Source: Zoogloeaceae bacterium G21618-S1
GTDB taxonomy: Bacteria > Pseudomonadota > Gammaproteobacteria > Burkholderiales > Rhodocyclaceae
Direction of reading: 5' to 3'
Length of the DNA stretch: 64,000 bases
Assembly (NCBI GenBank): GCA_027214125.1
Contig: JAPWHF010000004.1
Location: forward strand, 1 to 64,000
Positions 47,768-60,429 of the stretch are shown here, in pieces (within the stretch, counting starts at the first letter, position 1; the number at the start of each line of letters is the position of its first letter). The notes beneath the pieces are model-generated. The model was not told the DNA's origin. It did no database searches and was given only the letters and a program-made list of their open reading frames with translations. The position numbers were made by a program, and so were the translations under genes.

Positions 47768-48773
47768 GTGCCGCGAGGCTGTCCAGCGGCCAGCGCGGCC
47801 GCACCGACACCGTATGCGTGTCCGTACCGCGCTGCCCCTCGGCCAGACGCAGCGCCCCGGCGAAGGCGATCATTGCGCCGTTGTCGGTGCATAGCGCCGG
47901 CTCAGGGTAATACACCCGCTGGCGCCGGCGCCCCACCGCCTCGTTCAGACGGCTGCGCAAGGATTGATTCGCCCCCACGCCACCGGCCACCACCAGGCGC
48001 GACAAGCCGGTCTGCTTGAGGGCGGCCAGCGATTTGGCGACAAGCACATCCACGACTGCCGCCTGAAACTCGGCCGCCATATCGGCCGGCGCGTGGCTGC
48101 CATCACGCAACTGGGTCATGACGGCCGTTTTAAGCCCGCTGAAGCTGAAATTGAGATCGCCCGAATGCAGCATCGGCCGCGGCAGCTTCACCCGACCCGA
48201 CGTGCCCTGGTCCGCCAGACGCGCCAGCACCGGCCCGCCGGGGTAGGCCAGCCCCATCAGCTTCGCGGTTTTATCGAAAGCCTCCCCGGCGGCGTCATCC
48301 ACCGACTCGCCCAGCAAGGCATAGCGGCCCACGCCATCGACCCGCATCAACTGGGTATGGCCGCCCGACACCAGCAAAGCGACAAACGGGAAGCTCGGTG
48401 GATCGTCGGCCAGCAGCGGCGACAACAAGTGCCCCTCGAGATGATGGATCGGCAAGGCCGGGATGCCCAGCGCAGCCGCCAGCGCCTGCCCCGTGCCGGC
48501 GGCGATCAGCAGCGCCCCGGCCAAGCCGGGGCCGGCGGTGTAGGCCACGGCGTCGATGTCCTGCATCGACACCCCCGCCTCCAGCACCGTCTGACGAATC
48601 AGCGTCGGCATACGCCGCACATGGTCGCGCGAGGCGAGCTCGGGCACCACGCCGCCATAGGCCGCGTGCAGGTCGATCTGCGAGTGCAACTGCTGCGCGA
48701 TCAAGCCCCGCTCGGTGTCGTAAAGCGCAACACCCGTCTCGTCACACGAACTTTCCAGCCCCAGTACAATCAT
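47760..48773 (-). CDS. tsaD: tRNA N6-adenosine threonylcarbamoyltransferase TsaD
   Basis: The product is 337 residues from the ATG at 48773 (AAGGGGAAGGC upstream). It transfers threonylcarbamoyl to A37 of ANN-decoding tRNAs. The ASKHA fold opens with [16 protein letters not shown]. The metal ligands lie in HHLEGH (H111 and H115), and the glycine-rich SGGHTQLM and [12 protein letters not shown] loops bind nucleotide. It is divergent from rpsU, a conserved arrangement, and a possible -10 (TAAAAT, plus 48797-48802) precedes it. Confidence 0.97.
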   Translation of the reverse strand: MIVLGLESSCDETGVALYDTERGLIAQQLHSQIDLHAAYGGVVPELASRDHVRRMPTLIRQTVLEAGVSMQDIDAVAYTAGPGLAGALLIAAGTGQALAAALGIPALPIHHLEGHLLSPLLADDPPSFPFVALLVSGGHTQLMRVDGVGRYALLGESVDDAAGEAFDKTAKLMGLAYPGGPVLARLADQGTSGRVKLPRPMLHSGDLNFSFSGLKTAVMTQLRDGSHAPADMAAEFQAAVVDVLVAKSLAALKQTGLSRLVVAGGVGANQSLRSRLNEAVGRRRQRVYYPEPALCTDNGAMIAFAGALRLAEGQRGTDTHTVSVRPRWPLDSLAAPG

Positions 48774-48845
48774 GCCTTCCCCTTGTTCATCGCCGCATTT
48801 TAGCGGTTTCCGCCCTTTTCGGAAGGCAATCCCTGAAGGGTGGAC

Positions 48846-48874
48846 TTGGCATGAACGAGTCGAGTCGATATACT
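48846..48874 (+). promoter_or_regulatory. Promoter of rpsU and the macromolecular synthesis operon
   Basis: -35 TTGGCA (48846-48851), a 17-base spacer and -10 TATACT (48869-48874) give a strong sigma-70 match 39 bases upstream of rpsU. Confidence 0.75.
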
Positions 48875-48913
48875 GCGCGGTTTCTGTACTTTTGCTATCC
48901 AAGGAATCACGCA

Positions 48914-49126
48914 ATGCCGGGGATCCGCGTCAAAGAAAACGAGCCGTTTGAAGTTGCCATCCGTCGCTTCAAGCGCACCATTGAAAAAGCAGGGACGCTC
49001 ACCGAGTTGCGTTCGCGCGAGTTTTACGAGAAGCCCACAGCCGAGCGCAAGCGCAAGCTGGCCGCCGCCGTGAAGCGTAACCACAAGCGCCTGCGTAGCC
49101 AGACACTGCCGCCGAAGATGTACTGA
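48914..49126 (+). CDS. rpsU: 30S ribosomal protein S21
   Basis: The product is 70 residues, the usual size, very basic, with the family sequence [20 protein letters not shown] and a basic [15 protein letters not shown] region. It begins at the ATG at 48914 with AAGGA eight bases upstream. It heads the rpsU-yqeY-dnaG-rpoD cluster that links initiation of translation, replication and transcription. A strong terminator directly follows, as in the enteric operon, where it lets S21 be made in excess over primase and sigma. Confidence 0.97.
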   Translation: MPGIRVKENEPFEVAIRRFKRTIEKAGTLTELRSREFYEKPTAERKRKLAAAVKRNHKRLRSQTLPPKMY

Positions 49127-49146
49127 TCCGTCTCGGCACGGCACCG

Positions 49147-49190
49147 CCACGCCTGGTGAAGCAGCCTTGCTTCACCAGGCGTGGTTTTTT
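49147..49190 (+). terminator. Terminator between rpsU and yqeY
   Basis: A perfect 17-pair stem (49147-49163 with 49168-49184, loop GCCT) is followed by T6. It must be read through, or bypassed by internal promoters, for dnaG and rpoD expression from the rpsU promoter. Confidence 0.95.
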
Positions 49191-49214
49191 GCGTTCCAGT
49201 CTCAGGAGACTTCG

Positions 49215-49661
49215 ATGTCGCTCAAAGCTCGCCTCCAGGATGACATGAAGACGGCCATGCGCGCCCGCGATGCGGCGCGCCTGTCCGCGATCCGGTTCCT
49301 GCTCGCCGCCATCCAGCAAAAGGAAGTCGACGGCCAGACGACGCTGGACGACACCGGCGTCGCCGCGGTGATCGAAAAGCAGCTCAAACAGCGGCGCGAC
49401 TCGGCCACCCAGTATGCCGCAGGCGGCCGGGCCGACCTCGAAGCCAATGAGCGCTTCGAAATCTCTGTGCTTGAGGCCTACATGCCGGCCGGCCTGTCGG
49501 ATACAGAAGTCGATGCAGCCGTGGCCGCCGCCATTGCCAGCACAGGCGCCGCCTCGCCCGCCGACATGGGCAAGGTCATGGCCCAACTCAAACCGGCGCT
49601 GGCCGGGCGCGCCGACATGGCGCAGGTGTCCGCTCGCGTCAAAGCCGCGCTCGCCAACTGA
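49215..49661 (+). CDS. yqeY: GatB/YqeY domain protein
   Basis: The product is 148 residues from the ATG at 49215 (AGGAGA upstream). It resembles the tRNA-binding tail domain of the amidotransferase subunit GatB but is free-standing. The MSLKARLQDDMKTAMRARDAAR opening and EISVLEAYMPAGLSDTEVDAAV are typical. Its function is not established. It lies between rpsU and dnaG in many Betaproteobacteria, and dnaG begins 13 bases after it. Confidence 0.93.
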   Translation: MSLKARLQDDMKTAMRARDAARLSAIRFLLAAIQQKEVDGQTTLDDTGVAAVIEKQLKQRRDSATQYAAGGRADLEANERFEISVLEAYMPAGLSDTEVDAAVAAAIASTGAASPADMGKVMAQLKPALAGRADMAQVSARVKAALAN

Positions 49662-49674
49662 GGCGGTTCACGCC

Positions 49675-51492
49675 TTGATCCCCCAGAGCTTCATCCAGGA
49701 TCTGCTGACACGCGTCGACATCGTCGAGGTGATCGATCGCCATGTTTCGCTCAAAAAACAAGGCGCGAACTACTTCGCCTGCTGCCCCTTCCACGGTGAG
49801 AAAAGCGCCTCGTTCTCGGTCAGCCCGAGCAAACAGTTCTATCACTGCTTTGGCTGCGGCGCGCATGGCAGCGCGATCGGCTTCCTCATGGAATACAGCG
49901 GCCTCGGCTATGTCGAAGCCATCCAGGAGCTCGCCCGCCAGATCGGCGTCGAAGTGCCCGAGGAGCGCAACCCGCACCGCGGCGACCAGCCAAAAGACCC
50001 GTCGCTCACCGAGCTGATGGGTGCCGCCGCACGCTTCTATCGCGAGCAGCTCAAAGGCGCCGAGCGCGCCATCGACTACCTCAAACGCCGCGGGCTCACC
50101 GGTCAGATTGCCGCCCGTTTCGGGATCGGCTATGCGCCGGACGGCTGGCAGTCGCTGCAAAAAGTGGTGCCCAACTACGCCGACAAAGCCCTGCTCGAGG
50201 CCGGCCTGGTCATCGAAAACGACCAGGGTCGTCGCTACGACCGATTCCGCGATCGCATCATGTTTCCGATCCAGGACAGTCGTGGCAATGTCATCGCCTT
50301 CGGCGGTCGCATTCTCGACCAGGGCGAGCCAAAGTACCTCAACTCACCCGAAACGCCGCTATTCGAAAAGGGCCGCGAACTGTACGGCCTGTTTCAGGCG
50401 CGCCAGTCGATTCGCGCCAGCAACACGGTGATTGTCGTCGAAGGTTACATGGACGTGGTCGCACTGGCCCAACACGGCGTACCAAACGCCGTTGCGACGC
50501 TCGGCACGGCAACAACCGCCACCCATATCCAGAAGCTGTTCCGTCACGCCGATCGCGTCGTCTTCTGTTTCGACGGCGATGCCGCCGGGCGCAAAGCCGC
50601 CTGGCGCGGGCTGGAGGCGGCGCTGGAGACCCTGAACGACGTCAAGCAGGTCGCTTTTCTGTTCCTGCCCGACCAGCACGACCCCGACACCTATGTGCGC
50701 GAATTCGGCGCCGACGCGTTCACGACGCAAGTCACCGACGCCACCCCACTCACCGAATTCCTGCTCAACGAGCTGGCCGCCGACGCCGACCTGAGCAGTG
50801 CAGAAGGCCGCGCCCGCTACGCCCATGAAGCCAAACCCCTGGTGCTGCGCATTGGCGCCGGGGTGCTCAAACTGCAGGTTCTGAAGGCGGTCGCAAAACG
50901 CTGCGCTCTGGACGAACGCGAATTGATGGAAGCCTGGGGTCTGAAAGCTCCGCCAGCGTCGCAGACGCGCCGCGACGGGGAGCCGTGGCGCAAAGGCAAG
51001 GGGCGCCGCGACGACGCTGGGCCACCCGCCGCACGCGGCCCGCGTCACCAGCCGCGCCCCCTTGAAGCCAATCTGCTGCGCATCGTACTGCACCATCCCG
51101 CCTGGGCGGCGCGCCTGCCGGTCGACCTCATACCGGCTGGCAGCGACGAGGGCCGCGCCCTGATCGCCATCGTAGACGCCGTCAGCGTCGGTGATCTCGG
51201 CAGCCAGAGTGCGCTGGGCACCTTGCTCGAACACTTCCGCAACACCGGGCACGCCGCCACGCTGACCCGCATGTGCGCCGAGCAGGGCGACGATGTCATC
51301 GACGAATCCGTGGTTGAAACCGTCTTCCACGACACCGTCCATGCTTTGCACACCAAGGCACTCGCTGACGAATTCAATCGCTTGGCGGCACGTGCCGGTG
51401 AGCTGACGTCGGACGAGCGGAAACGCTACGTTCAGTTGCTGCAACAAAAAAAACGGAACCCAATGCGGCAACCTAAAGTCTCAGATTCGTAA
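49675..51492 (+). CDS. dnaG: DNA primase
   Basis: The product is 605 residues from a TTG at 49675, with AGGCGG eight bases upstream; no ATG or GTG in frame fits better, and the family N-terminus IPQSFIQDLLTRVDIVEVID follows at once. The zinc-binding domain shows CCPFH and CFGCG (residues 36-40, 58-62). The TOPRIM core has VVEGYMDVVALAQHG and CFDGDAAGRKAAWR. A C-terminal DnaB-interaction domain (about 470-605) follows a proline- and arginine-rich linker. It makes RNA primers for replication. Confidence 0.97.
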   Translation: MIPQSFIQDLLTRVDIVEVIDRHVSLKKQGANYFACCPFHGEKSASFSVSPSKQFYHCFGCGAHGSAIGFLMEYSGLGYVEAIQELARQIGVEVPEERNPHRGDQPKDPSLTELMGAAARFYREQLKGAERAIDYLKRRGLTGQIAARFGIGYAPDGWQSLQKVVPNYADKALLEAGLVIENDQGRRYDRFRDRIMFPIQDSRGNVIAFGGRILDQGEPKYLNSPETPLFEKGRELYGLFQARQSIRASNTVIVVEGYMDVVALAQHGVPNAVATLGTATTATHIQKLFRHADRVVFCFDGDAAGRKAAWRGLEAALETLNDVKQVAFLFLPDQHDPDTYVREFGADAFTTQVTDATPLTEFLLNELAADADLSSAEGRARYAHEAKPLVLRIGAGVLKLQVLKAVAKRCALDERELMEAWGLKAPPASQTRRDGEPWRKGKGRRDDAGPPAARGPRHQPRPLEANLLRIVLHHPAWAARLPVDLIPAGSDEGRALIAIVDAVSVGDLGSQSALGTLLEHFRNTGHAATLTRMCAEQGDDVIDESVVETVFHDTVHALHTKALADEFNRLAARAGELTSDERKRYVQLLQQKKRNPMRQPKVSDS

Positions 51493-51498
51493 TATAAT
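51493..51498 (+). promoter_or_regulatory. Possible internal -10 of rpoD
   Basis: TATAAT directly follows the dnaG stop codon and lies 41 bases before rpoD. The -35 is weak. An internal rpoD promoter is expected from the known behaviour of this operon. Confidence 0.45.
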
Positions 51499-51539
51499 TT
51501 TCTGTTTTTCCGACTTCTCCGAAGTTTCCGAGGAGCATC

Positions 51540-53546
<2,007 letters not shown>

Positions 53547-53556
53547 GCCCTTCGCT

Positions 53557-53578
53557 GCACGGACCTCCGGGTCCGTGC
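53557..53578 (+). repeat. Hairpin between rpoD and the tRNA
   Basis: GCACGGACC and GGTCCGTGC form a nine-pair stem around TCCG, three bases before the tRNA. There is no T run, so it may be a processing structure or a weak terminator of rpoD. Confidence 0.5.
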
Positions 53579-53581
53579 AAC

Positions 53582-53658
<77 letters not shown>

Positions 53659-53817
53659 TTGATCGCGACGCACTGCCGGCCATCCCTCTTTTCCTTCCCG
53701 TACTTGATGGCGATGGCGTAAGCTCACGCGGTCACAGCGTGCTGGGCGCTGCACGGGTGCTGTATTTTACCAACCCGAGAGCACCCGGACGGCGAAGCGA
53801 AGGACTATCCTCGCGTC

Positions 53818-56214
53818 ATGGGAAGACTAAAGCACCTCATTGAGCCAATCGCCTCTGCGATGGCGCCATACCAAGCCGATGCCCCGCTGGCGGCTCAGTT
53901 TCGCGCGCGTCAGATTCAGGCGGTTCTGCGTCTCACGCCACTCACCATGCTGGCCAATGTCCTCAACGCCCTGATCGTTGGCTGGACATTTCGCAATGAC
54001 CTCAACCCGCTGCTGCTCGTGGGCTGGACCTTGTTTGTACTGTACGCCGCAGGCACGGGCATTGACGCCTGGCTGCGGTGGCGACGCCATCGCACACCGA
54101 CGACCGCCTCCCCTCGCGCACTCACCCGCTCGGCCAAGCATGCGGCCTTGTTGGCCATTCTCTGGGGCACCGTCCCCCTGCTGATGATGCCGGAGGCCAA
54201 CCCGGACGCCCGCGTCCTGCTCACCGCCGTGGTCACCGGGATGATCTGCGCCGGCGGCTTCGCGCTGGCAACCATCCCCCAGGCCGCGCTGACCTATGTC
54301 GCCATTCTTGGCACGGCGACCGTCTTCGGCCTGATCCGCATGGACTTGCCGCAAGCCTACGAGATGGGCATGTTGCTGCTGGTCTACACGCTGATCGTCA
54401 TGGGCACCGTGATCTCCAGCGCCCGCACCTTCGGCGCACGCCTCATGGCCGAAGCCGAGGGCGAACACCAGCGACAGCTCATTGGCCTGCTGCTGAACGA
54501 CTTCGAAGAGAACGCCAGCGACTGGCTATGGGAAACCGACGCCGACGGCCGCCTCACCCATGTATCTCATCGCATGGCCACGGTGTTCGGTCGGAGTGTC
54601 GACGCCTTGATGGGACAACGCCTGCTGGCGCTGATTGCCCACTCACTCGATCGCGTTCCGCATGATGAACGCAAGGCTTACACCGACCTGTGCCGGCGCT
54701 TCAGCACGGGCAGCCCCTTCCGCGAAGCATTGATCCCCATCGTGCTCGACACCGAGACTCGCTGGTGGTCGCTCACTGCCAAACCACTGACGGATGCGAA
54801 CAACACACTGATCGGCTGGCGGGGTGTCGGCACGGATGTCACTCAGGCGCTCGCCGCCCAGCGCGAAGTCCAGCGAATGGCCCACTTCGATGGTCTCACC
54901 GGGCTATCCAACCGAAACCACTTCCACGAATCGCTCAGTCGCGTCGAAGAAAACGCAGCCGACAGCAGCACCGGCGCACTGTTGCTATGCCTCGACCTCG
55001 ACAACTTCAAGGCCATCAATGATTCCTATGGGCACACCTTTGGCGACGGCCTGCTGCGCGTTATCGCCCAGCGACTGCTTGGCCGAACCCGTCGCACCGA
55101 CGTGGTGGCACGCCTGGGCGGAGACGAGTTCGCCATCATTCGATGGGGCCAGGTCACGCCAGAGGACGCCGAGGAGCTCGCATCCCGCATCATCACTTCA
55201 CTGTCCGACCCCTGCGAGGTTGACGGCATCCGGGTCAAGATCGGCACCAGCGTCGGCATCGCCATGGCCCCCAAGGATGGTCAAAGTGGTGATCAGCTCC
55301 TGAAAAACGCCGACATCGCCCTATATGCCGCAAAGTTCGACGGCAAGGGGCGGTTCCGATTTTTTGACTACGACATGGACACCCGAGCCCGGCGCCGCCT
55401 GTTTCTCGAGCATGAACTGCGCGGCGCCTTGCAACGCAGCGAGTTTTACCTCGCCTATCAGCCGATCTTTTCACTCGCCACGGGCCGCATCTGCGGCTGC
55501 GAGGCCTTGCTCCGGTGGCGCCACCCCCGCCTGGGGTTAATCGACACGCAAGAGTGCATCTCCGTGGCCGAAGACTCGGGCCAGATCGAAAGCATCGGTG
55601 AATGGGTGCTCAACGCCGCCATTCGTGACGCCGCCGAGTGGCCAGACAGCGTGCGCCTGTCAGTCAATCTGTCACTCGCCCAATTCATCAATCCCGCGCT
55701 GTGCGACACCATCTTGAAACTCCTCGCCACGCACGGCCTGCCGGCCAATCGCCTTGAGCTGGAACTAACCGAATCCATCTTCCTGCGCGACACAACCGAC
55801 ACCGAAGGCCACCTGCGCGCGCTGCGCGCCGCGGGGATCCGGATCGCGCTGGATGACTTTGGCACGGGTTATTCCTCCCTCGCCTATTTGCGCACCCTGC
55901 CGCTGGACCGCATCAAGATAGATCGGGCCTTCGTGCAGGCCATCATCGCGCACCCGGAAACGGCCGCCATCGTCCGGGCCATTATCGCCATCGCGCAAGC
56001 ACTGCATATGGACACCTGTGCCGAAGGTATCGAAGACAGCGCCCAACTGGCCCTGCTCCGCAGCGAAGGCTGCGATACGGTACAAGGCTTTGCTCTGGCC
56101 GAACCGATGACACAGTCGGCACTGGCCGCCTTTCTGGCCGGCAACGTCACCGTACCGGCGCTGGCGCAATCATCCCGCAATGTCGGAGAGAGGAAGATCA
56201 ACCGCCCATACTAG
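53818..56214 (+). CDS. Membrane PAS-GGDEF-EAL protein
   Basis: The product is 798 residues. Five or so hydrophobic segments within residues 35-205 form a membrane sensor of MASE-like appearance, not assigned to a named family. A PAS domain (about 230-350; DWLWETDADGRLTHVS) follows. GGDEF is intact at 434-438 (LGGDEF). EAL is intact at 562-564 (CEALLRW), with ALDDFGTGYSS and an EGIED glutamate. Both cyclic-di-GMP synthesis and breakdown are therefore possible. The ribosome binding site is weak (AAGGA 13 bases upstream). It begins a three-gene block with an HD-GYP regulator and a hybrid kinase. Confidence 0.9.
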   Translation: MGRLKHLIEPIASAMAPYQADAPLAAQFRARQIQAVLRLTPLTMLANVLNALIVGWTFRNDLNPLLLVGWTLFVLYAAGTGIDAWLRWRRHRTPTTASPRALTRSAKHAALLAILWGTVPLLMMPEANPDARVLLTAVVTGMICAGGFALATIPQAALTYVAILGTATVFGLIRMDLPQAYEMGMLLLVYTLIVMGTVISSARTFGARLMAEAEGEHQRQLIGLLLNDFEENASDWLWETDADGRLTHVSHRMATVFGRSVDALMGQRLLALIAHSLDRVPHDERKAYTDLCRRFSTGSPFREALIPIVLDTETRWWSLTAKPLTDANNTLIGWRGVGTDVTQALAAQREVQRMAHFDGLTGLSNRNHFHESLSRVEENAADSSTGALLLCLDLDNFKAINDSYGHTFGDGLLRVIAQRLLGRTRRTDVVARLGGDEFAIIRWGQVTPEDAEELASRIITSLSDPCEVDGIRVKIGTSVGIAMAPKDGQSGDQLLKNADIALYAAKFDGKGRFRFFDYDMDTRARRRLFLEHELRGALQRSEFYLAYQPIFSLATGRICGCEALLRWRHPRLGLIDTQECISVAEDSGQIESIGEWVLNAAIRDAAEWPDSVRLSVNLSLAQFINPALCDTILKLLATHGLPANRLELELTESIFLRDTTDTEGHLRALRAAGIRIALDDFGTGYSSLAYLRTLPLDRIKIDRAFVQAIIAHPETAAIVRAIIAIAQALHMDTCAEGIEDSAQLALLRSEGCDTVQGFALAEPMTQSALAAFLAGNVTVPALAQSSRNVGERKINRPY

Positions 56215-56287
56215 GCACAATGTTCTCAACTTGACCTGCCTGTGTGCCGATATGACTTTGACGCCATCGCGCGGAACGGCCAAAACC

Positions 56288-57337
56288 ATGAAAATTGTCA
56301 TTATCGACGACACCCCACTGAATCTCACCTTGATGCAAGCCTTGGTTGGCAAGCTCCCCGACTGCGAACCAGTACCCTTCATCGATCCGCAAGCGGGGCT
56401 CACGTGGTGTCAGGCCAACGAACCCGACCTCATCGTGGTCGACTACATGATGCCCGGACTGGACGGCGTCGAATTCATTCGCCGCCTTCGCGCCACGCCC
56501 AACCGCGACGACGTCCCCATCCTGATGGTCACGGCCGACCACGAACGCCAGACCCGCTACGACGCACTTCAGTCCGGCGCGACCGACTTTCTCAACAAAC
56601 CGGTAGACCGCAACGAATTCCAGCCACGCGTCCACAACATGCTGTCCTTGAGGCGCGCCCACCTCGCAACTCGCGCCCGAGCCCAATCACTGGAAGCGGA
56701 AATCGCCGACGCCACCGCCCAGATCCACGAACGCGAGCAGGAAACCGTCACCCGTCTGGCCCGCGCCGCTGAATTCCGCGACCCCGAAACGGGCGCCCAC
56801 ATTCTGCGCATGGCGCACTACTCGGCGCTCATTGCCCGCCAGCTCGGCAAAGATGAAGCCTACTCAGACCTTCTCCTGCATGCCGCCCCGATGCACGATG
56901 TCGGCAAGCTCGGCATTCCGGATCACATCCTGATGAAGCCCGGACGCTTGACCGTTGATGAATTCGAGCAAATGAAGCGCCACCCGATAATCGGTCACGA
57001 CATCCTCAAAGACTCGACCTCACCTGTCATCCAGACCGCCGCCGTCATTGCCCTGACACACCACGAAAAATTCGACGGCTCGGGCTACCCCTTCGGTACC
57101 GCCGGGGAAGCCATACCGCTGGAAGGGCGCATCGTGGCCGTCGCCGACGTCTTCGACGCGCTCACCTCGGCCCGCCCCTACAAACCCGCCTGGTCACTCG
57201 ACGACGCCACGGCTTTTCTGCGCGAGGGCCGCGGCCAGCATTTCGATGCCATCTGCGTCGACGCCATGCTCGATCGATGGTCGGACGTGCTCGATATCCG
57301 ACAGCGTTTCCAGGACGAATCGCCGACCGCGCTATAG
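56288..57337 (+). CDS. Response regulator REC-HD-GYP phosphodiesterase
   Basis: The product is 349 residues from the ATG at 56288. The receiver domain has DD at 7-8, phosphoacceptor D52 (VVDYMMP) and K104 in NKPVD. A coiled-coil linker (about 120-158) leads to the HD-GYP domain, with HDVGK (HD at 203-204) and HHEKFDGSGYPFG (GYP at 266-268). This domain hydrolyses cyclic-di-GMP to GMP or pGpG using a di-iron-type centre. It lies 73 bases after a GGDEF-EAL gene and 30 bases before a hybrid kinase with an HPt domain, a likely phosphoryl donor. Confidence 0.94.
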   Translation: MKIVIIDDTPLNLTLMQALVGKLPDCEPVPFIDPQAGLTWCQANEPDLIVVDYMMPGLDGVEFIRRLRATPNRDDVPILMVTADHERQTRYDALQSGATDFLNKPVDRNEFQPRVHNMLSLRRAHLATRARAQSLEAEIADATAQIHEREQETVTRLARAAEFRDPETGAHILRMAHYSALIARQLGKDEAYSDLLLHAAPMHDVGKLGIPDHILMKPGRLTVDEFEQMKRHPIIGHDILKDSTSPVIQTAAVIALTHHEKFDGSGYPFGTAGEAIPLEGRIVAVADVFDALTSARPYKPAWSLDDATAFLREGRGQHFDAICVDAMLDRWSDVLDIRQRFQDESPTAL

Positions 57338-57367
57338 CCCCCGGCCCCCAAGCACCCGATACCGTTG

Positions 57368-60300
57368 ATGCTCGCAAACACATCTCGCCTCTTCCGTCTG
57401 CGCTCGCTCAAGCACCGCCTGCTGCTGCTCACAAGCGTCTTGCTATGTGTGGCGATCGCGCTCACCACCGCGCTCGATCACGCACGCGAAACCCGCGCCA
57501 CAGACGCCCGCCAGCGCGCTCAGGCGCAAGCGCTTACCGCACACATCGCCACCCTGACAGCCGCTGGCGTGGCAGCGAACGACACCGGCAGCCTCAACCG
57601 AACGCTGGAAGCCTTTGACAGCTTTCCGCACATCCAGCGGCTGGTCGTCACCGACCGGCAAGACCAGGTCCTTGCCGCCGTCAGCCGCACGCCCCGCGGC
57701 GCACTCGCACCCGATGATCGCTCGCAGATCGGCGCCACCTACATCAGCCAATCACGCGACTTACGCGCCCCGATTGGTCCGATTGCGCCCACCGGCTGGG
57801 TCCATCTGAGCCTCGACCCCTCCCCAACACCGCCGTTCTTCACTGTCAGCACCGCCCTCCTGATGGGACTGATGTTGGTCGCTGCGGCACTTGCCGTTGT
57901 CTGGATTCTGCGCCGCCCGATCGAAGATCTCGCGCACGCTGAGGCCATCGCCACCGCATTACCCGCCGGCACACTCATTCCGCCACCGCCCGACGGCGTC
58001 CTGCGCGAAAACCAGCCGCTCACCGAGGCCCTGCAGCACGCCGCCGAGCGCGTCCAGCGGGCCCAGCACAATCTCTCCGCCAGCCATACCCGCATGCGTG
58101 CCATCACCGAGGCGGCACTCGACAGCATCATCACCATCGATGCACACGGCTGCGTCGTCGACTTCAATCCCGCCGCCGAAGCCTGTTTTGGCCATCGCCG
58201 CGAAGACACCCTCGGCCACCCCATCGCCGAACTGATCATCCCCCCCGACCAGCGCGAAGCCCACAACCGGGGCATGGCCCATTACCTGGCCACCGGCGAA
58301 GGCCCGGTGCTATCACGCCAGATCGAAGTCCTGGCGATGCGCAAAAACGGCGACACCTTCCCCGCCGAGCTGGCGATTGTCCCCATCGACCTGAATGGCG
58401 CACCGGGCTTCACCGCCTATTTGCGTGATATCAGCGAACGCAAGCAATCCGAACAGGCCTTGCAAGAAGCCAAATCACAGGCCGAAGCGGCCAATCAGGC
58501 CAAGAGCGACTTTCTGGCCAACATGAGCCATGAAATCCGCACCCCGATGAATGCCATCATCGGCATGACCGACCTGGCCCTTGAAACCCGTCTCGACGAC
58601 GAACAGCGCGAATACCTCACTCTGTCGCGCGACGCCGCCGACGCGCTGCTCAGTCTCGTCAATGACCTGCTCGACTACTCCAAGATCGCCACAGGCAAGC
58701 TCGACTTTGAACACATCAGCTTCGGCTTGCGCGACTGTATTGCCCTCAGTCACCGCACCCTCAAGGACGCCGCCGAGCGCAAGCAGCTGAGCTTCACCTA
58801 CCATGTCGCCCCGACCGTTCCCGACCACCTCGTCGGCGACCCGCATCGCCTGCGGCAAGTGCTCATCAACCTGATTGGCAACGCCCTCAAATTTACCGAG
58901 AGCGGACACATCACGATCCATGTGGCGCTGACCGAAAGCTGTGCCGACAGCACAGAGCTCAAGTTCTCGGTCGAAGACAGCGGTATCGGTATCGCCAAAG
59001 ACAAACAACAGCTCATCTTCGACGCCTTCTCCCAGGCCGACACGTCGTCCACCCGGCGCTTTGGCGGCACCGGTCTGGGTCTGACCATCTGCTCGCGACT
59101 GATCGACAGCATGCAGGGAAGGCTGTGGGTCGACAGCGAGCCCGGCAAGGGCAGCAGTTTCCATTTCACCGCCCGCTTCGAGCGCGCCAGCGCGCCCACC
59201 GTCCCCATCACACGCCCAGCCGAGACCGACCTGGGCAGCTTGCGCATTCTGGTGATCGCCGGCAATGAAGCCAGCCGCAGTCACCTCACCGGCATGATCG
59301 AAAGCTGGAACATGTTGTGCGACACCTGCGCCAGCGGTGCCGAAGCGCTCGCCGGCTTCAGCGGCGACGGGCCGGAGGTGCGCTACCACGCCATCGTTGC
59401 CGACACCGATCTGGGCGACATGAGCGCCTTCCGCTTCTTCGAACGGCTCAACACCCACGCGCTGACGCACCCGCCGATCCGGTTGATGACCGCCAACGCA
59501 GGCCAACGTGGCGACGCCGCCCGCTGCCGCTCGCTCGGCATCCAGGCCTACCTGAGCCGCCCGATCGAACCCTCCGACCTGCTTGACGCCATCTTGCTGG
59601 CCATCGGCGCCGACGGTATCGGGCCGCTGATTACCCGGCACAGTCTGCGCGAGCAGCGTCGCCGCCTGAATGTGTTGCTCGCCGAGGATAACAAGGTCAA
59701 CCAGATGCTCGCGCTGCGTCTACTCGAAAAGCTGGGGCATGTCACTCATGTCGTCAACAACGGCCTGGAGGCGCTTTCGGCCTGCGAAAGCACCCACTTC
59801 GACGTCATCTTGATGGACGTTCAAATGCCCGAAATGGGCGGTTTCGAGGCCACCGCCAGACTGCGCGAGCGCGAAGCCGGAACAGGCCGCTACACGCCAA
59901 TCATCGCCATGACCGCGCATGCCATGCCCGGTGATCGCGAGCGTTGCCTGGCCGCTGGCATGGACGACTATGTCGCCAAACCGGTTCAGCCGACCTCACT
60001 GGCTGCGGCGCTGGCCGCGATCGTCAGCGGTGACCAACGCGTGACCCATCGCGAAGCGGCCGCCGCCGTCACAAGCCGCCCGCTCACCGCATTTGACCAA
60101 GACACGCTGCTGGCCAATCTGGGCGGCGATCACGAACTGATGACACAACTGGCCGCGCTCTATCTCGATGACGAAATCGCGCTGCGCGAATCGCTAACAG
60201 CCGCGTGCAACAGCGGCGACCTGCAAGCGATTCATTCCGCCGTGCATGGCTTGAAAGGGGCGATCGCCAACTTCTCGGCCGATAGCGCCATGGCTGCAGC

Positions 60301-60418
60301 CAGCGCGCTGGAGAGCGTCTGCCGCAACGGTGAATCCGAGCAACTCGACCAAGCCATCACGCAGTTCAACATCGAGCTCGACCGCTTTGCCGAGGCCCTG
60401 CGCAGCGTGGCTGCCTGA
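57368..60418 (+). CDS. Tripartite hybrid sensor kinase PAS-HisKA-HATPase-REC-REC-HPt
   Basis: The product is 1016 residues from the ATG at 57368, which directly follows an in-frame TTG. Two membrane segments (about 18-38 and 160-180) enclose a periplasmic sensor of about 120 residues. A PAS domain (about 240-355) precedes HisKA with H388 in [12 protein letters not shown]. HATPase_c has [10 protein letters not shown] and GTGLGL. The first receiver (about 615-735) keeps an aspartate at 679 but has lost the acidic pair (IAGNEAS instead of DD) and has arginine for the conserved lysine (SRPIE), so it is probably inactive. The second receiver is canonical, with D817 in LMDVQMP. The HPt domain carries H960 in VHGLKGA. 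The order resembles BarA with an extra dead receiver. Confidence 0.93.
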   Translation: MLANTSRLFRLRSLKHRLLLLTSVLLCVAIALTTALDHARETRATDARQRAQAQALTAHIATLTAAGVAANDTGSLNRTLEAFDSFPHIQRLVVTDRQDQVLAAVSRTPRGALAPDDRSQIGATYISQSRDLRAPIGPIAPTGWVHLSLDPSPTPPFFTVSTALLMGLMLVAAALAVVWILRRPIEDLAHAEAIATALPAGTLIPPPPDGVLRENQPLTEALQHAAERVQRAQHNLSASHTRMRAITEAALDSIITIDAHGCVVDFNPAAEACFGHRREDTLGHPIAELIIPPDQREAHNRGMAHYLATGEGPVLSRQIEVLAMRKNGDTFPAELAIVPIDLNGAPGFTAYLRDISERKQSEQALQEAKSQAEAANQAKSDFLANMSHEIRTPMNAIIGMTDLALETRLDDEQREYLTLSRDAADALLSLVNDLLDYSKIATGKLDFEHISFGLRDCIALSHRTLKDAAERKQLSFTYHVAPTVPDHLVGDPHRLRQVLINLIGNALKFTESGHITIHVALTESCADSTELKFSVEDSGIGIAKDKQQLIFDAFSQADTSSTRRFGGTGLGLTICSRLIDSMQGRLWVDSEPGKGSSFHFTARFERASAPTVPITRPAETDLGSLRILVIAGNEASRSHLTGMIESWNMLCDTCASGAEALAGFSGDGPEVRYHAIVADTDLGDMSAFRFFERLNTHALTHPPIRLMTANAGQRGDAARCRSLGIQAYLSRPIEPSDLLDAILLAIGADGIGPLITRHSLREQRRRLNVLLAEDNKVNQMLALRLLEKLGHVTHVVNNGLEALSACESTHFDVILMDVQMPEMGGFEATARLREREAGTGRYTPIIAMTAHAMPGDRERCLAAGMDDYVAKPVQPTSLAAALAAIVSGDQRVTHREAAAAVTSRPLTAFDQDTLLANLGGDHELMTQLAALYLDDEIALRESLTAACNSGDLQAIHSAVHGLKGAIANFSADSAMAAASALESVCRNGESEQLDQAITQFNIELDRFAEALRSVAA

Positions 60419-60429
60419 TCCCCCGGCGA

